Below are positions 61,272-64,000 of a stretch of 64,000 nucleotides of DNA, piece by piece (within the stretch, counting starts at the first letter, position 1; each line of letters opens with the position of its first letter). The stretch comes from Acidimicrobiaceae bacterium (GTDB taxonomy: Bacteria; Actinomycetota; Acidimicrobiia; Acidimicrobiales; RAAP-2). The stretch is from assembly GCA_003162395.1 (NCBI GenBank), contig PMON01000078.1, positions 1 through 64,000 on the forward strand, given 5' to 3'. The notes under the pieces are model-generated. The model did not search any database, had not been told where the DNA came from, and saw only the letters and a list, made by a program, of their open reading frames with translations. Both the position numbers and the translations under genes were made by a program.

Positions 61272-63932
61272 ATGCCCAGCCGCAGAGTCGCTGTCGTCCC
61301 CCATACGCACTGGGACCGAGAGTGGCACGAGCCGTTCCAGACGTTCCGCCTCCGCCTGGTCGAGACCCTGGATGCCCTCCTCGACCTCCTCGAGTCGGAT
61401 CCCTCCTACGCGCGGTACCTGCTGGACGGCCAGTTGGCGGTGATCGACGACTACCTCGAGGTCCGGCCAGAGAACGAGGACCGGCTCCGCCGCCTCGTCG
61501 CGGCGGGACGGCTGAGCATCGGGCCGTGGTACATCCTCATGGACGAGTTCTTGGTCTCGCCTGAGACGATCATCCGAGACCTGCAGCTCGGCATCCGCAG
61601 GGGTGCGGCATTCGGCGGCGTCACCGAGATCGGCTATCTCCCGGACATGTTCGGCCATATCGCCCAGATGCCCCAGATCCTTCGGCTCGCGGGCTTCAAG
61701 GACGCGGTCGTCTGGCGAGGGGTACCGAGCGACGTCACCGCGACAGCATTCCTGTGGCGCTCCCCCGACGGCAGCTCGGTTCGCGCCGAGTACCTGGTGG
61801 ACGGCTATGGCAGCGGGGCCTCGCTGCCCAACGACGCCAAGGCCGTCGTGGGCCGGGTGCGTGACCACGTCGAGACCTTCTCCACCTTCATCCATGGCGA
61901 CGTGCTGTTCATGAACGGCTCGGACCACCTCCCGCCCCAGCCATGGCTCGGACGGGTCGTGGCAGAGGCGAACGCGATCCAGGACGACTACGAGCTCGTG
62001 ATCTCGAGCCTGCGCGAGCACCTGGACCGAGCGCCGAGGGACGGCCTGGAGGTGTGGGAGGGCGAGCTGCGCAGCGGCTACCGCGCCAACGTGCTCATGG
62101 GCGTCGCGTCGAACCGCGTCGACGTCAAGCGAGCCGCGGCACACGTCGAGCACGCACTCGAGCACAGGGCCGAGCCGCTCGCTGCACTGTTCGTGCCCTC
62201 CACCGACTGGCCCAGCTCGTTCCTCGACATCGCGTGGCGCGAGGTCATCCGCAATGCCGCGCACGACTCGATCTGTGCGTGCAGCGTCGATGACGTCGTC
62301 AGTGCGGTGCTCCACCGGTTCGCTGAGGCACGCGCGATCGCCGACGGGGTCGCTGGCTCGGCCCTCAAGGTGCTCGGCGCGTCGATGCAATCGAGCGGGT
62401 ACGTGGTCGCGAACGCGCGGGCTCGTCCGCGTGCGGGGATGGTCGAGCTGGTGCTCCTCGGCGACGACCTCGACCTCGATCGGGTCCAGGTGATGAGCGA
62501 GAGGACGTCGTTGCCGGGCGAGTTGGTCCTCGACACCGGCACGGCCCGGACGTTGCTCGGCATGTTCCAAGGACCGCGCCTCGACGACGACGCGTGGATC
62601 GAGGAGGTCAACGTCGCGTTGAACGACGACGAGATCGTCCTCACCGTAAAGGTCGGGCCTTTCGAGCGCCCGGGCGTCCGGCTCGACGATGCTCGAGAGC
62701 GACTCGCGGCGCTGCTCGGCGCGCATCCGGCAGCCACCGTCCGCGTCCGGCTCGACCAGCCCGCCATTCGCAGGGTCCTCGCGAGGGCCACCTCTGTGGA
62801 GGGCCTCGGGTGGGCTCGCTTCAAGCCGGCCGCGCTCGCACACCCCGCCGTGGCGGATGACGACGGCAGCGTGATCGGCAACGGCCTCCTGACCGTCAGC
62901 GTCGACGCCGAGACCGGCACCTTTAGCATCGACGGCCACGGGGGGTTCGGCCGGCTCGTCGACGTCGGGGACCTCGGCGACTCGTACAACTATTCCCCGC
63001 CCGGCAGCGACACCGTCGTCGACCGGCCGACGTCCGTCCGCGTCGAGGTGACCGAGCGCGGCCCCGTTCGCGCGAGCTGCGTCATCCACTCGGAGTACTC
63101 GTGGCCAGAGTTCGTTGAGACCTCGACGCAGCGCAGGACCGGCTCGGTGCACGTCGCGGTGACCACGACGCTCCAGGTGCTCGCCGACGAGGGGGCCGTG
63201 CGCGTGACGACCAGCTTCGTCAACCCCGCACGCGACCACCGCCTGCGCGTGCACCATCCGACAGTCGCGCCGGCCCCGGGATCGGTCGCAGAGTGCGCCT
63301 TCGGCACCGTGCTGCGCGGCCTGACGGCCGAGGGGCGACCGGACGAGTTCGGGCTCCCGACGTTCCCGTCGCGGCGATTCGTGACCGCCGGTCGCGTCAC
63401 CATCGCGCACCTCGGCCTCCACGAGTACGAGGTGACCGACGTCCGCAACGGCGTCGGCCACGAGCTCGCGATCACGCTGCTGCGCTCGACGGGCATGCTC
63501 TCTCGGCTCGGCATGGCCATGCGCCCAATGCCCGCCGGGCCGCTCACGCCGGTCGAGGGGCTCCAGCTCGTCGGCACGCGGATCGAGGCGCAGTACGCGA
63601 TCGCGATCGACTGCGAGGACCCGTGGCGGCTGTGCGACGACGTGCTCGCCCCGCTCGAGGTGACCACTGCGGCTGGCGGCGGCGGGCGAGCCGACTCGGG
63701 GTGCGAGCTGCTCCTCACCGGCGCCGAACTGTCGAGCATCCAGGTCGTCGACGGCCTCACCGAGCTGCGAGTCTTCAATCCCTCCGATGTCCCCGCGGTC
63801 GTCAGCGTCGAAGCACGTCGCGGCTGGGAGGTCGACCTCCGCGGGACGATGCTCCGCGAGTTCGAGGGATCCCTCGAGGTGCGCGCGCACGGCATCGCGA
63901 CGCTCCGACTCGCGCCCGCCAAGGAGCGCTAG
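61272..63932 (+). CDS. Glycoside hydrolase family 38 alpha-mannosidase
   Basis: 886 residues. The zinc site starts VVPHTHWDREWHEPFQTFRL (HTHWD); the nucleophile region is IGYLPDMFGHIAQMPQILRL with the aspartate of DMFGH; RNAAHDSICACSVDDVV is the later conserved histidine region. The C-terminal half is beta-rich (GTFSIDGHGGFGRLVDVGDL) as in GH38 jelly-roll domains. There is no signal peptide, so the enzyme is cytosolic and acts on imported mannosides or glycan fragments. Compared with MngB-type enzymes (about 880 residues) it is full length. No sugar transporter is seen before the window ends. Confidence 0.88.
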   Translation: MPSRRVAVVPHTHWDREWHEPFQTFRLRLVETLDALLDLLESDPSYARYLLDGQLAVIDDYLEVRPENEDRLRRLVAAGRLSIGPWYILMDEFLVSPETIIRDLQLGIRRGAAFGGVTEIGYLPDMFGHIAQMPQILRLAGFKDAVVWRGVPSDVTATAFLWRSPDGSSVRAEYLVDGYGSGASLPNDAKAVVGRVRDHVETFSTFIHGDVLFMNGSDHLPPQPWLGRVVAEANAIQDDYELVISSLREHLDRAPRDGLEVWEGELRSGYRANVLMGVASNRVDVKRAAAHVEHALEHRAEPLAALFVPSTDWPSSFLDIAWREVIRNAAHDSICACSVDDVVSAVLHRFAEARAIADGVAGSALKVLGASMQSSGYVVANARARPRAGMVELVLLGDDLDLDRVQVMSERTSLPGELVLDTGTARTLLGMFQGPRLDDDAWIEEVNVALNDDEIVLTVKVGPFERPGVRLDDARERLAALLGAHPAATVRVRLDQPAIRRVLARATSVEGLGWARFKPAALAHPAVADDDGSVIGNGLLTVSVDAETGTFSIDGHGGFGRLVDVGDLGDSYNYSPPGSDTVVDRPTSVRVEVTERGPVRASCVIHSEYSWPEFVETSTQRRTGSVHVAVTTTLQVLADEGAVRVTTSFVNPARDHRLRVHHPTVAPAPGSVAECAFGTVLRGLTAEGRPDEFGLPTFPSRRFVTAGRVTIAHLGLHEYEVTDVRNGVGHELAITLLRSTGMLSRLGMAMRPMPAGPLTPVEGLQLVGTRIEAQYAIAIDCEDPWRLCDDVLAPLEVTTAAGGGGRADSGCELLLTGAELSSIQVVDGLTELRVFNPSDVPAVVSVEARRGWEVDLRGTMLREFEGSLEVRAHGIATLRLAPAKER

Positions 63933-64000
63933 TCACGGGGCTCGCCCCTCATCGCACGATCTCGCTCTTCGCGCGCGGGACGCGCCGTCAGCGCGGCGAG

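Noticed and set aside
61236-63890. 884-aa minus-strand ORF
   Set aside because: Antisense shadow of the GH38 gene; His/Arg/Asp-rich with no motif.

Overview
The window looks like a chromosomal segment of a high-GC actinobacterium, probably class Acidimicrobiia or a relative. The basis is the E2-E1 fused 2-oxoglutarate decarboxylase/dehydrogenase (kgd type), a BTAD regulator beside a sigma-like protein, many GTG starts with 4-nt ATGA/GTGA overlaps, and a MurF with an N-terminal membrane segment. The taxonomy is inferred from gene content, not from a marker search.

Region 1 (1-2.9 kb): the tail of an IS110-like transposase, an AraC regulator with a VOC-family enzyme, and a YraQ/ArsP-type permease. 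Region 2 (about 3.0-24.46 kb) is a genomic island, visibly less GC-rich than the right half. It ends in a tRNA-Val(TAC) gene at 24440-24516. A 16-nt copy of that tRNA's 3' end lies at 2996-3011, so I read the island as an integrative element of about 21.4 kb between attL and attR. Its right half is a transfer and maintenance module: tiny coupled ORFs, a VirD4/TraD-like ATPase, a replication-relaxation protein, an SPPF-type DNA methyltransferase and an RHH-like protein. Next come an XRE repressor, an ImmA-like protease and a large serine recombinase whose last codons lie inside the tRNA. Three copies of the palindrome TTGCA-N4-TGCAA sit upstream of the transfer operon and over the -35 box of the XRE gene. 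Its left half is cargo on the minus strand: a complete Type III restriction-modification pair (mod, res), a PD-(D/E)XK-like 490-aa protein, a truncated UvrD helicase, a uridine-kinase-like P-loop protein, a 612-aa SF2 helicase, a small zinc-ribbon-like protein and a coiled-coil protein. This extended Type III R-M cassette is the best candidate for an undescribed defence system.

Region 3 (24.5-49.6 kb) is ordinary high-GC core: inositol-phosphatase-like enzyme, lipoprotein, OafA-type acyltransferase, sigma-like/BTAD cluster, a hydrolase-murF-ddl run, a UvrD-like helicase, a glcD-TPP-enzyme pair, a solute-binding protein, GNAT, xthA, a fabZ-like dehydratase, kgd and an NYN-domain RNase.

Region 4 (49.7-60.2 kb) holds a dipeptide/oligopeptide ABC importer (fused double ATPase plus two permeases) and a large solute-binding protein. 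Between them lies a graveyard: a frameshifted group II intron, a frameshifted collagen-like/beta-propeller gene and a decayed IS256 transposase. Region 5 (60.4-64 kb) carries rnhB and a GH38 alpha-mannosidase.
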